DNA of 64,000 nucleotides from Przewalskia tangutica (taxonomy: Eukaryota > Streptophyta > Magnoliopsida > Solanales > Solanaceae): the NCBI GenBank assembly GCA_029844215.1, contig CM056733.1, positions 9,173,501 through 9,237,500 on the forward strand. The letters are read 5' to 3'. Shown piece by piece: positions 36,421 through 46,646 of the stretch. Within the stretch, counting starts at the first letter, position 1, and each line of letters opens with the position of its first letter. Under the pieces are notes generated by a model. It worked only from the letters and a program-made list of their open reading frames with translations. It was not told the DNA's origin and made no database searches. The position numbers and the translations under genes are program-made.

Positions 36421-37711
36421 GACAAGGCATAAATGCGGTTCTGAGGACCGCTAGAACTGGGACCCGCGCCACGACCTCTGCCGCGACCTGCTGGCCGCCT
36501 ACGAGTACCTTCTCCGGGCGAGTAAATCGCTTCGAGGATGAAGAATCGCAATCGACCCGCAGGTGACTCCTACCATCAGCCGCCTCTGCTCGACAGACTC
36601 GCAAATGACCTCGCTGCCACAGTGTAGCAAGCTCCGGAGTAATCGCAACCCCGAATGGAACTCGCCATGCCGACACACTGAGCGGACCTCGATCGGTTAG
36701 CACCTCTGCTACCGAAATCAAGTCCCGCCCCGACCGCCCCAATACTCTGCCGAATCGACAATGATGTGGGAGTGCTCTGAGCTGGCTGGGGTGCAAATCT
36801 AGACTGTTGTTGAGGCCGTCCACCCCGAGAACTACCAAAAGAACCGGCCGTCCTGGCCTTCTTCTGATGCTGATATCTATCGACTTGTCGGTCTCTGCGC
36901 TCCTCGCATCCAAGTGCATGAGCCTGCATGCGGGTAATGTCCATACCCGGCTGAAGAGAAACACCCGCACAAGACTCGGCCATATAATCATCTAGCCCAG
37001 TGACGTAGCGGTGCACCCTATCCTCCATATCTGCTACCAATGCTGGGACGTATCGAGCCAAAGAATCGAACTCGACATTGTACTCCCTAACTGTGCGTCC
37101 TCGCTGTCTCAGCAGTAAAAATCTGTCAGCCCGCGCCCTCCTCATCTGTGGAGGCAAGAAGTGAGTAAGAAAGGCCTCCGAGAACTCGTCCCAAGTAGCT
37201 GGGGATGCGTGCTCTCCCCGGGATAACTCCCATGAATCAAACCAATCGACTGCAGTATCACGCAGCCGATGCGAACCAAAGATCACGGACTCGGTCTCCG
37301 ACGCCCTGATCACTCTCATAATCCTCTGTAGCTGACGGATGAACTCCTGCGGATCATCCTCCGCCTCGACCAGAAAACTCGCGGCTACAACTCAGAAATC
37401 TCGTAGCCTCAAACTCCGGCCGGGTGAACCACGGTACGATCGGGCCGAATCGAACTGGCCGTGATCCACTGTCCTCATGTTCGCCACGATCCCGCCAATA
37501 GTCAAGCCATCTCCTTGTACCCTAACTCCTCCGCCCCAGGCTGTGGGACAGGAGGTGTGGGTACTGTGGTCTCTGCTGGGGCCGGTGGCGTCATAGAACT
37601 CGCCGTCTGGGGTATAGACTGGGCCTGAGCCCTCGTAACTCTCGGTGTCCTACTAGCAGCTCCCTCGGCTGCCTTGCCCTTCTGGGCCCGGGTTGCCTTA
37701 CGTGGAGGCAT
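36420..37711 (-). pseudogene. gag: gag of B2 (best-preserved B Gag)
   Basis: The start ATG (minus, 37711) is followed by MPPRKATRAQKGKAAEGAAS and a Pro/Thr-rich tail to about 37502. After one break near 37320-37500, the capsid core is open from 37319 to about 36740. It carries MRVIRASETESVIFGSHRLR, DTAVDWFDSWELSRGEHAS, EAFLTHFLPPQMRRARADRF, VREYNVEFDSLARYVPALVA and HRYVTGLDDYMAESCAGVSL. A Gln/Arg-rich linker (GGRPQQQSRFAPQPAQS) leads to a nucleocapsid region (about 36560-36700) whose knuckle is frameshifted (ACYTVAARS for CYTCG....H). Length, about 430 codons, is normal for the clade. The basic KATRAQKGKAAE start resembles chromatin proteins only by composition. Confidence 0.83.
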
Positions 37712-37918
37712 AACTGTTACAGAAAAGGAATACGTTAGAGGGGTCCAACTTTAACACAGCTCTAAAGCACGATCTCAGAATGAGAAGAATGGAAACCAAT
37801 CCTAAATATCTTATAGCCTCCTGATTATTGGTGTGGTGCACAACACACCGATAATCAAGACTCTACTAGATACGGTCTGTAGACACTTTTCGAGGATTAA
37901 CTGCTCTGATACCACTTT
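37712..37918 (-). other. Leader and primer binding site of B2
   Basis: Primer site at 37903-37914 (TGGTATCAGAGC, minus). The leader hairpin at 37822-37857 is the cleanest copy: outer arms TGATTAT / ATAATCA (7 bp), a C.A mismatch, inner arms GGTGTG / CACACC (6 bp) and an 8-nt loop TTGTGCAC. Confidence 0.87.
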
Positions 37919-39809
37919 TGTCACGACCCGTTCCGGGGCCCGTGACTGGTGCCTTACCCGGGCACCCAAGTAGTCATACATCAGAGTAATCAGCGGAAAT
38001 ATAAAACAAGACATGAAACAGTTGAAAAAATGGGACACAGTTTATCTGATGAAAAGCTTGCCTTTCGGCATATATAAATAACCCAAGTTTTGCAGTTACA
38101 TCCCAACTGTACACTAGGACTACAGACCTCTAAGGAAGTAAACAACTATGGCGGGACAGGGCCCCGCCATACCCTGAATGTACAAAACTATCTACAATAC
38201 AGGGAGATCATACCCAAAAGTAGAGCCTCCGGAGAAGATGGAGCTCCTGACACCAACGCAAAGATCCTAAGGATGTGGATCTAGCACCTGCTTGCCCTTA
38301 CCTGCGGCATGAACGCAGCCCCCCGAAGGAGGTCAGTACAACAGGTACTAAGTATGCGAAACTGTAAAGTACTTAAATGAAAACATATCATTTTTAAAAT
38401 CAGTTTACATATATGTATGAAACAACCAAGGTAACCGCACATAGTGCCACATCATAAACAAGAGCAACAATAGGTAAACTGTAACAGGTCTTTTCTAGGC
38501 TGCGAATGATCGGCAGGCCAATTGCCCGTAGTATCACCATGCAAGCCTAATCCTGGACTCCCGTAGTCCGCATAGGCCACTCACATGGGCCCGCATAGGG
38601 TATATAACCCCGCATCGAGGGTAGCTACTCCTCGGCATCGTCCTGGACTCGTAGTCCGCATGGCCACATAGACCGCATGAGGTATAACCCCGCACACTAA
38701 CCTGGAACTCCCGTAGCTCCGCATAGGTCCCCTGGACCCGCATGAGGTATTCTCGAATCATGGTCCCAGACCGCCTGAGTCTACCCCGCATCGGAGGGCA
38801 GCTTAACCCCCGGTAATATGTCAAGAGGTGAGTGATATTACACTAACATAACAGCTTATCGTTAAACAACATAAGCACAACAAGAATACTCTTATACAAA
38901 CGTTACAAGACACTAACACACATAGCATCATATCATGTCTACTTATCAAACCATCTTATTATTCTTTTCACAAATCAATATAAGTCTGTTATAAACACAT
39001 AGGTAAACTGTTCCTTTTATCATTCTTAAGTGGTTATACCTAACTTCCCATAAAGCTAGTATAACTCTTAAGCTTCTGTTTTAAAAACCAATTAGTTCTC
39101 TTCTGTTAAAAATGATTCAGTATTCTTTTGAAATGCTTTCAGATCCTTATTATTCAGGCTTAAGTCGCAAGACATTGCCGTAAGTATTATTCAGGCTTAA
39201 GTCAAAAGATATTGCCGTAGTTATTATTCAGTTAACACATGTACGTCTACCGTACTACATATATATTTTAAAATATCATGCTTTAGGAAGAATCACATAC
39301 CTTCTCAGCGAAAACCACCTGCCAAGTTGAATATGTCGCGCGCAGAGATTCAACCTATAATAGTCAGACACGTCTATCAACGTTCAGACTACTCTGAAAA
39401 CAGTTCTAAGCAGAGGGTTCTCTATCCTACGGAAAATTGGGCAGCACTTCCCTACCCGGTGAGCTACTCAAGTCTACTGTGAAAATAGTCCTAAGTAAGT
39501 ACAGTTTGATTATTCATCTTTTAAACCCTTCTACTGTGATAACAGTTCAATTCTATTCTTTAATATCCTTCTAAGTATTTATACTTATTTCTATACTTCT
39601 ACAGTATGTATTCTCTAATTACAAAAGAGGGTTAGGATTATTTACCTCGGTAAGCCCAATAATATCCTAGATAAAAGTCGATCCGGAGCAAGGCTTAGCT
39701 CCTAAGTTGTACGCTCCGATAGCTCCAAGAAAACCTTAGAAGTTCTTCACAACTTCTACTAAGGACTAAGGGATTTGGGCTAGGGTATTTTGGGCATTAT
39801 AACAATACT
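37919..39809 (-). repeat. Partial family B LTR abutting the B2 leader
   Basis: 1891 bp beginning at the normal inner end next to the primer site. It stops at AACAATACT (39801-39809), where a full LTR would go on AGAAGGCAAC. It is near-identical over its last 400 bp to the B3 3' LTR (17840-18230), not to the B2 LTRs, so it probably came from a B3-like element. Confidence 0.82.
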
Positions 39810-39908
39810 CCTGATTATTGGTGTGGTGCACAACACACCGATAATCAAGACTCTACTAGATACGGTCTGTAGACACTTTTCGAGGATTAACTGCTCTGAT
39901 ACCACTTT
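39810..39908 (-). other. Second, partial leader and primer site
   Basis: This repeats the part of the leader nearest the LTR: hairpin 39812-39847 and primer site 39893-39904. It is joined to the truncated LTR through a 2-bp CT microhomology at 39808-39809 and is followed directly by a full LTR. Confidence 0.82.
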
Positions 39909-42371
39909 TGTCACGACCCGTTCCGTGGCCCGTGACTGGTGCCTTACCCGGGCACCCAAGTAGTCATACATCAGAGTAATCAGCGGAATATAAAAACAAG
40001 ACATGAAACAGTTGTAAAAAGAGACACAGTTTTATGTGAGAAAAAGTCGCCTTTCGGCATATATACATAAACATAGTTTTTCCAGTTACATCCCAACTGT
40101 ACAACAGGACTACAGACCTCTAAGAAAGTAAACAAATATGGCGGGACAGGGCCCCGCCATACCCTGACTGCACAAAACTAACTACAACAGGGAGATCATA
40201 CCAAAAAGTAGAGCCTCCGGAGAAGATGGAGCTCCCGACACCAACGTAGAGATCCTAAGGATGTGGATCTAGCACTGCCGCCTTACCGCGGCATGAACGC
40301 AGCCAAGGAGGTCGATAACAGTACTAAGTATGCGAAATCAGAAAGTACTTATATGAAAACATATCATTTTTTAAATCAGTTTACATATATGTATGAAACA
40401 ACCAAGGTAACCGCACATAGTGCCACATCATAAACAAGAGCAACAATAGGTAAACTGTAACAGGTCTTTTCTAGGCCGCGAATGATCGAAGCAAGGCCAA
40501 GTGCCCATAGTATCATTATGCATGCCTAATCACGACTCGCGATCCGCATAGGTCACACACGCACTGCATGAGGTATTCTCGCGACGGGGTAGCTAACCCG
40601 GCACTACCGACTCCCGCACCGCATAGTCTCAATAGACCGCATAGTCACACGGACGCATAGGGCATCCCCGTGATCGGGCTAAAACACCCGAATGATCAAT
40701 CTCGAACTCCGCACTCGCATAGTCACACAGATCGCATAGCCGTATAGACCCGCATCAAGGGTGGCAAGCCCTCGGTATAATAAGTCAAGGGGGTAGGTGA
40801 TATAATAACAGTACAACAGACTTACCGTTTAGCAACGTAAGCACAGCAAGAATGACCCCCTTTCACAGCATACAAGACACTAACACAGGTAGCATCATAA
40901 TATGTCTACTTATCAAACAATCTTACTATACTTAACAGAAATCAATACAAGTCTTTTATAAACAAACAAGTAAACAGTTCCTTTTATCTTTCTTAAGTTG
41001 TTATACCTAACTTCCCATAAAGCTAGTATAACTCTTAAGCTTTTGTTTTAAAAACCAGATATTTCTCTTCTGTTAAAAATGATTCAGTATTCTTTTGAAA
41101 TGCATCAGGGTTCTTATTATTCAGGCTTAAGTCAAAAGACATTGCCGTAGTTGTTATTCAGGCTTAAGTCAAAAGACATTGCCGTAGTTATTATTCAGTT
41201 AAGACATGTACGTCTACCGTACTATATATATATGTTAAAATATCATGCTTAGGAAGAATCACATACCTTCTCGGCGAAAACCTCCTGCCAAGTTGAATAT
41301 GTCGCACGCAGAGAATCGATTTATAATACCAAATACGTCTATCAACGCTCAGACTGCATCAGAAATGATTCTAAGCAGAGGGTTCTCTATTCTATGGAAA
41401 TTTGGGCAGCACTTCCCTACCCGGTAAGTTATACAGTCTACTGTAAAAACAGTCCTAGGTGAGTTCAGTTCTATTATTCTTCTTTTAAACCCTTCTATTG
41501 TGATAACAGTTCAATTCTATTCTGTAATATTCTTCTAAGTAATTAATACTTAATTCTATACTTCTACAGTATGTATTCTTTAATACAAAAGAGGGTTAGG
41601 ATTATTTACCTCGGTAAGCCCAATAATATCCTAGATATAAGTCGATCCGGAGCAAGGCTTAGCTCCTAAGTTGTACGCTCCGATAGCTCCAAGGAAACCT
41701 TAGAAGTTCTTCACAACTTCTACAAAGTACTAAGGGATTTGGGCTAGGGTATTTTGGGCATTATAACAATACTAGAAGGCAACTTTTCTACCAAGGGAGG
41801 GGGGGTAGATTTCGGCTAGGCTAGGGGGAGGGGTTGCCTCGGCCAAGCTCACTCAAAGGGGGGGTGTTTTGGACGAAAAAGGCTCAAGGGAGAGGAGAGG
41901 ATTTCAAGACTTGGAAAGCTTGTTTGTGGATGAAGAACTCTTCATCACAAGAGGGGTATTTATAGGTCAAGGGATGGCCAACCAATGGCCAAGATTATGC
42001 CAAGTGCAAGGCAAGTGTAAGGTCAAGATTAGGGCAAGTGTACCTAGCCAACTTGCACACAAAATATCCTACCAACTACTTGACAAAATAAGCCACTCCA
42101 TTCGGCCATATAGACGCCTCACGTCCACCAATTGGAGGGTGACAAGTGTCGCCCTCCCGTTGGCCCAAAGTGTTTCGTCTCTCGGAAAAATCCGCAAAAA
42201 TTAGAAATGGCATAGCCGGAATTTATCCTACGCGAGTTGTGTAAAACGTTTCGTCGGAAAACGATTCTTTTAATGAGTTGTGCCCAAAAAAAACGTCCCA
42301 ATGCCTACTTTAAGCCTAAACTTTCATACGTACGCCCTCACGTACATACTCTGGAAATACGGGGTATAACA
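39909..42371 (-). repeat. Full LTR, probable 5' LTR of B2
   Basis: 2463 bp with intact ends. Its wording matches the B2 3' LTR (11762-14180). It is followed by AGGAC (42372-42376), the right target duplication of B2. The tandem 38-bp pair is at about 41115-41205. Confidence 0.88.
41957..41964 (-). promoter_or_regulatory. Probable TATA box of the B2 5' LTR
   Basis: TATAAATA on the minus strand. This copy would drive the B2 transcript if the outer LTR is the true 5' LTR. Confidence 0.65.
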
Positions 42372-43095
42372 AGGACCCTTCCCCTCACGAAGAGCCGCAT
42401 CACGATACCGAATCAAAACCGGATCCTCAAACTGTTGCCTCTTCACCTCCTCGACGATGGAAGACTCGGCAACCCCTCGAACTCGAACCCCACTGCTATC
42501 AGAATCAATCAAACGGACACCAAGGCTCGCTAACTGATGCAAATCGCGAACCATGCCCCTCCTCTCTGGCTGCACATCTGATAGACTCCCCATCGACCTA
42601 CGACTAAGAGCATCTGCCACAACATTGGCCTTCCCCGGGTGGTACAGGATATCAACATCGTAATCCTTAAGTAACTCTAACCACCGTCTCTGTCGTAAGT
42701 TCAGCTCCCTCTGGCTGAATATATACTGGAGGCTCTTGTGGTCTGTATAAATATCCACATGAACCCCATACAAATAGTGCCTCCAGATCTTCAAGGCGTG
42801 AATCACCGCTGCCAACTCCAAATCATGGGTGGGGTAGTTCCTCTCGTGTTTCTTAAGCTGTCGGGATGCATACGCTATAACCTTGCCCTGCTGCATCAAC
42901 ACACATCCCAACCCGATGCCTGACGTACCACAATACACGACATAACCGTCTGGACCCTCTGGAAGAGTAAGAACGGGCGAGTCGCCTCTCCTTCAAGAAT
43001 CGGAAACCCTACTCACACGCATCATTCCACTGAAACTTAGCTGCCTTCTGAGTCAGCCTAGTCAATGGTGCAGAGATAGAAGCAAACTTCTCTAC
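42372..43095 (-). pseudogene. pol: pol middle part of B1: RNase H and linker to integrase
   Basis: This is the longest clean pol frame in the window. It is open on the minus strand from 42938 to the insertion border at 42372 and then runs meaninglessly into the LTR. RNase H motifs: GLGCVLMQQGKVIAYASRQL, HDLELAAVIHALKIWRHYLY, DIYTDHKSLQYIFSQRELN and DILYHPGKANVVADALS. The first catalytic aspartate is missing: YCGTSGIG stands where related copies have CDAS, while B2 and B3 still have GAT there. The linker (MVRDLHQLASLGVRLIDSDS, EEVKRQQFEDPVLIRYRDAA) leads to integrase. The left border AGGAC joins 11761; the right border TCTAC joins 51583. Confidence 0.87.
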
Positions 43096-43319
43096 TGTTA
43101 CACCCCGTAAATTCGAGAAGATAAGATAAGTTGACAAACATGTGTTAGACGGATTTTGAGTCTACATCGGAGTGTTGTACCTCAGTTGTTAAGAGTTTCG
43201 AGGTGTTTAAAATCCTAATATGTATTTCGTTAAATCTAGATCCCAACACAACAAACCGTTCGTCGATAGGACATCGGAGTCAAAAGTTATGGAAGTTTCA
43301 AGTTTGGTGCTTGATCGCA

Positions 43320-43450
43320 AAGCGATTTCGGTTCAGTGCGCAGGCGCGGGACGCAGTCGCGGCGCCGGTTGTACTGGGGGTCCGCGGGGTTGCGGCAGCC
43401 GGAATCTGGAACATTTTCTGGAAGTGGAGCGCGGCTGGCGGGCGGGCGCG
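43320..43450 (+). repeat. GC-rich variable block in the A2 5' LTR
   Basis: Rich in GCGCG and GGCCGC-like words. It cannot be aligned cleanly with its counterpart at 48455-48635 in the other LTR of the same element, although the flanks match almost base for base. Confidence 0.75.
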
Positions 43451-43829
43451 CGCCAAGGCGGGATTTTTCGCGATAAAAGGCTGAAATCAGGAGATATTTT
43501 GTTAAAAACCTATGGGAGGGTGACAAGTGTCCCTCCCATCCTTTTTGACCAGATTAGGGCCTATTTTAGGGCCAAGTCTTGGAAGACTTGGCCATTTCAT
43601 TTCAAAACCCTTCCATGGAAAACCCTCTCCCTTCTCTCTAGTTTTTTGAAGAAAACCTAGCTTAAGAGGACACTGTTGGAGTGGCGGCAAGAAGGAATAG
43701 TGTGGCTACACTTGTGGGAAGCACTGGTGGGCGATTTTGACGGAAAGAGGTGGAAGAAAAAGGGGCTTTTGTGGTCTATTCCTTAAGGTAAAAGCTCCCC
43801 TTCTCTTGGTTATGAGTTATACTTGTTTA

Positions 43830-44010
43830 GTAGTATAGATGTGAGCCTGAGGCTGTTATATTTTAGTAGTATAGATGTGAGCCTGAGGCTGTTATATTTT
43901 AGTAGTATAGATGTGAGCCTGAGGCTGTTATATTTTAGTGGTTTAGAATTGAGCCTAAGGCTGTTATATTGTAATAGTATAGAGTTGAGCCTGAGGCTGT
44001 TTTATTTGAA
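43830..44010 (+). repeat. 36-bp tandem sub-repeats in the A2 5' LTR
   Basis: Five units, the first three nearly identical, each with GAGCCTGAGGCTGTT (palindrome AGCCT-G-AGGCT). The mate LTR has the same array at about 48985-49165. Confidence 0.85.
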
Positions 44011-45554
44011 TAGATTTGGGTCTTGTTGTCTTGTTGAAACCGAAAAGGGGCATGTTAGCCTTAAGATTGTAACTTCAATTGGATTTCTAATTGGGTCGTC
44101 GCATGTTGTTAAGGGAGATTGTAGTGTTGAAGATGTCTAGGGCTAGATATCATGTTAGACCTAAGAATTTGGATTGGAAAGAATTGAAAGGAGTTTAGGA
44201 TTGATCTATTTTGTATTATTGTGGGGCGTTTGGTTATCGAATTCGACCTTGAAAAAGGTGGCAGGTTAGTAGAAACAAAGGAAGTTCTGTCCAAATTCTT
44301 CCGTAGAATGTAGGGACCTTGCACTTAGTTATTCTACGTTCGAAGCTAGAGTTTGATAGACGTTTTATGACCCTTATAGGATTGAAGTACTACGGTAGCA
44401 TATTCTACTTAAGGGCGATAGTACTGTGGAGCATATTGCTAACCGTCGATAATCGTCGCGAGGTATGTGATTCTTCCTATCCTCTTCAGCATGACTATTT
44501 GTAAAATATATAGTGTTGTAGACGCACGTGTGTTAAAGGAATTTGATTTCCCTTTTGTGTCTTGACTTGATATGAAGTGTTAAGGGCTTCATTGTGTGGA
44601 AATAGTAGTAAAGTCTTATCCGCTAGTAACGGGTACTCGGTGGTTAAAGAATGAGCCCTATTGGTCTCATAAATGTTTATAGTGGTAATTGGTTGGTTTA
44701 AAACATAAAGTGTTATAACGGCTTTATGGGAAGTTTGTTATAATCACTTTATGTAGCTAAAAGAATGGTTTGTTGATTTCAAAAGCTAAGAGACGTGACT
44801 TGTAAGTGACCTAAATGGTGTTGAAAAGTATAAAACCTAATTCGTGAGAAATGAATACTTGTTTTTTTTTTTTTAAGAATAACGTTACAAATTTCGGAAA
44901 TGGGAATAAGGATCGAACAAGCCAATGCAGCGTCGATAAAGGAAAGTAGTAATGACAATTAATCATATTAAAACCAGTAGAAACCTCCATCTGCATAGAA
45001 GCTAAGATAAGACAAAATGGCATTACATTTCCTAGATCATGGCTGCTCTAATGAGAATTATTGAAATCAAGTTCTGATTTTCCTAAAGGTTTCAAAGTAA
45101 GGAACTCGTTTTCTAAAAGAAAAGAGACTTAAGAATTTGAAGTATTTTGGTTTAAAAGAAAGGCATGATTTTGTCTTGACTTGTTTTATTAATCATAAAG
45201 TGTTGTAATAGCTTTATGGGAAGTTAGTTATAACGACTTTATGGAAAATAAAGAAATGGACTCATTATTGGATTTAGAATGGTAACTTGATTTTGGAAAA
45301 AGGGTAGTAACTTGCTTTCAAATATTGAACTCCTTGTGATGGAAAAACATAAGTGACTTGTTTATAAAAGGTAGGAGTACCTTGATCCTAAAGGGGTTAA
45401 GTACTTGGGTTTTTAAATGGTATACTTGACGTTGTGTTAAGAAGTATTTATAGTACCTTGAGTTGTGTGTACTAGCCTATGCTTGTTGTGGTAGCCTTTG
45501 TTGTGCAAGTGTTTGGTTGTGTGCTACCGAGTCTCTCGATGGAGGGCCGGCTAT

Positions 45555-45800
45555 CTGGTTGATTGATGGACATACTGACGCGTTGGGTAGCCCACGGGTA
45601 TGCTTTCACTGTATCGATCCTCTTGGACATGCTGACACGTTGGGTAGCCCACGGGTATGCTTCCATTAGGAGTGTTATCTGGTTAGTTGTTTGGACATAC
45701 TGACACGTTGGGTAGCCCACGGGTATGCTTCCACAGTGAGTATCATCTTGTTATTTCCTTTGGGGCATACTGACACGTTGGATGGTCCACGGGTATGGGC
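45555..45800 (+). repeat. Sub-repeats of the A2 5' LTR (short array)
   Basis: Four monomers with GACACGTTGGGTAGCCCACG, the reverse complement of the unit expanded to about eight copies in A1. The mate array is at about 50705-50955. Confidence 0.85.
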
Positions 45801-46444
45801 CCACTAGGATGGTTCCATGGCCATGCTTATACCGAGGTGAGATGCCGGGGCATGCGGCCATTGTGCGGGTTAAATTCCCGGGTTGTATTTGAGTGATGAT
45901 TTCACGGGCATGAGTCCCTGACTTGACATGACTGCTTATATGTTGTGTACTGTAGTTTGGTTATCATACATGTCTCCTGCTTTATATAGACTATTATGAT
46001 TTCATTTCTGATTTTTACGCTTCACATACTTGGTACTGTTAGACCGACTTCGTGGGCTGCGTTCATGCCGCAGGTTGAGGTACATAGCTTGCTGACCCAC
46101 TCTCTTAGGATCATCGTTCGTTCTCGGAAAGCTCCATATCTCCTAAGCTTGTCACGTGGTACTTCCTGAAGTAGTAGGCTTTTGTATATTCAGGGGCATG
46201 GCGGGGCCCTGTCCCGTCATTATGGTTTCAAAATTCTTAGAGGTCTGTAGCACTGTTGTGGGCAGGTTTGTAAGGGATGTAACTGTTCAAGTTTTAATTT
46301 ATGTACAAAAAGGTAACCGTTGGGTTAGCCTGCTTTCTTATTTCACTGTTTTATATGTTTAAGTTTTTATTTCCGCTGGTTTTCTCTGATGTTGTATCAC
46401 TAGGGTGCCCGGTAGGCACGATCACGCCCGGTTCGGTCGTGACA

Positions 46445-46646
46445 AAAGTGGTATCGAGCGCTTAATCCTCTGAGAGTGTCTGACCGTATCAGATTCGATC
46501 TTGATTATCGGTGTCAGTGCACCACATCTATAATCAGGAGGCTATAGGATATTTAGGATTGGTTTCCATTCTTCTCACTCTGAGATCGTGCCTTAGAGCG
46601 GTGTTATAAGTTGGACTCCCTCTGACGTGTTCTTTGTATACCAGTG
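46445..46646 (+). other. Leader and primer binding site of A2
   Basis: The primer site reads TGGTATCGAGC (46449-46459), one base short of TGGTATCAGAGC because CAG has become CG. The leader hairpin (46502-46536) keeps both outer arms and GTGCAC, but its inner part reads GGTGTCAGTGCAC, one base shorter than in C2. Given the other CAG-type errors this may be a sequence error. Confidence 0.8.

Larger units (their letters stand above)
11762..42371 (-). mobile_element. Element B2: Tekay-type gag-pol element, interrupted by B3
   Basis: Minus-strand pieces: 3' LTR (11762-14180), pol 3' half (14230-16364), [B3 16365-35147], RT, protease and gag (35148-37711), leader and primer site, then an unusual double 5' end. 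That end has a partial LTR (37919-39809), a second leader (39810-39908) and a full LTR (39909-42371). The outer LTRs 11762-14180 and 39909-42371 share a distinctive wording (GTTGTAAAAAGAGACACAG, ATACATAAACATAG) and look like the true pair. The target duplication is AGGAC: intact on the right (42372-42376), AGGA on the left, where the expected junction AGGAC-TGTCACGAC reads AGGATCACACGAC. Confidence 0.8.
43096..46444 (+). repeat. 5' LTR of A2
   Basis: 3349 bp, TGTTACACCCCG to GGTCGTGACA. It is very similar to the 3' LTR except in the GC-rich block (43320-43450) and at the last 40 bases, where GGGCCCGGG-type runs are shortened. A CATAAAG/CTTTATG inverted repeat is at 44704-44728. I see no clear TATA box; GATAAAAGG at about 43471 is a weak candidate. 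Confidence 0.93.

Noticed and set aside
37502..37711. Histone or HMG-like basic protein (MPPRKATRAQKGKAAEG)
   Set aside because: It is the N-terminus of Gag, continued in another frame by the typical capsid core, and is preceded by leader and primer site.
37919..39809. Independent solo LTR insertion
   Set aside because: It is flanked on one side by an intact primer site and leader in register with gag, and on the other by a microhomology join, with no LTR outer end or target duplication.
42324..42938. A single 204-residue RNase H-like gene
   Set aside because: Its last residues are encoded by the LTR of the inserted B2 element; the real frame ends at the insertion border 42372. It is a fragment of B1 pol.
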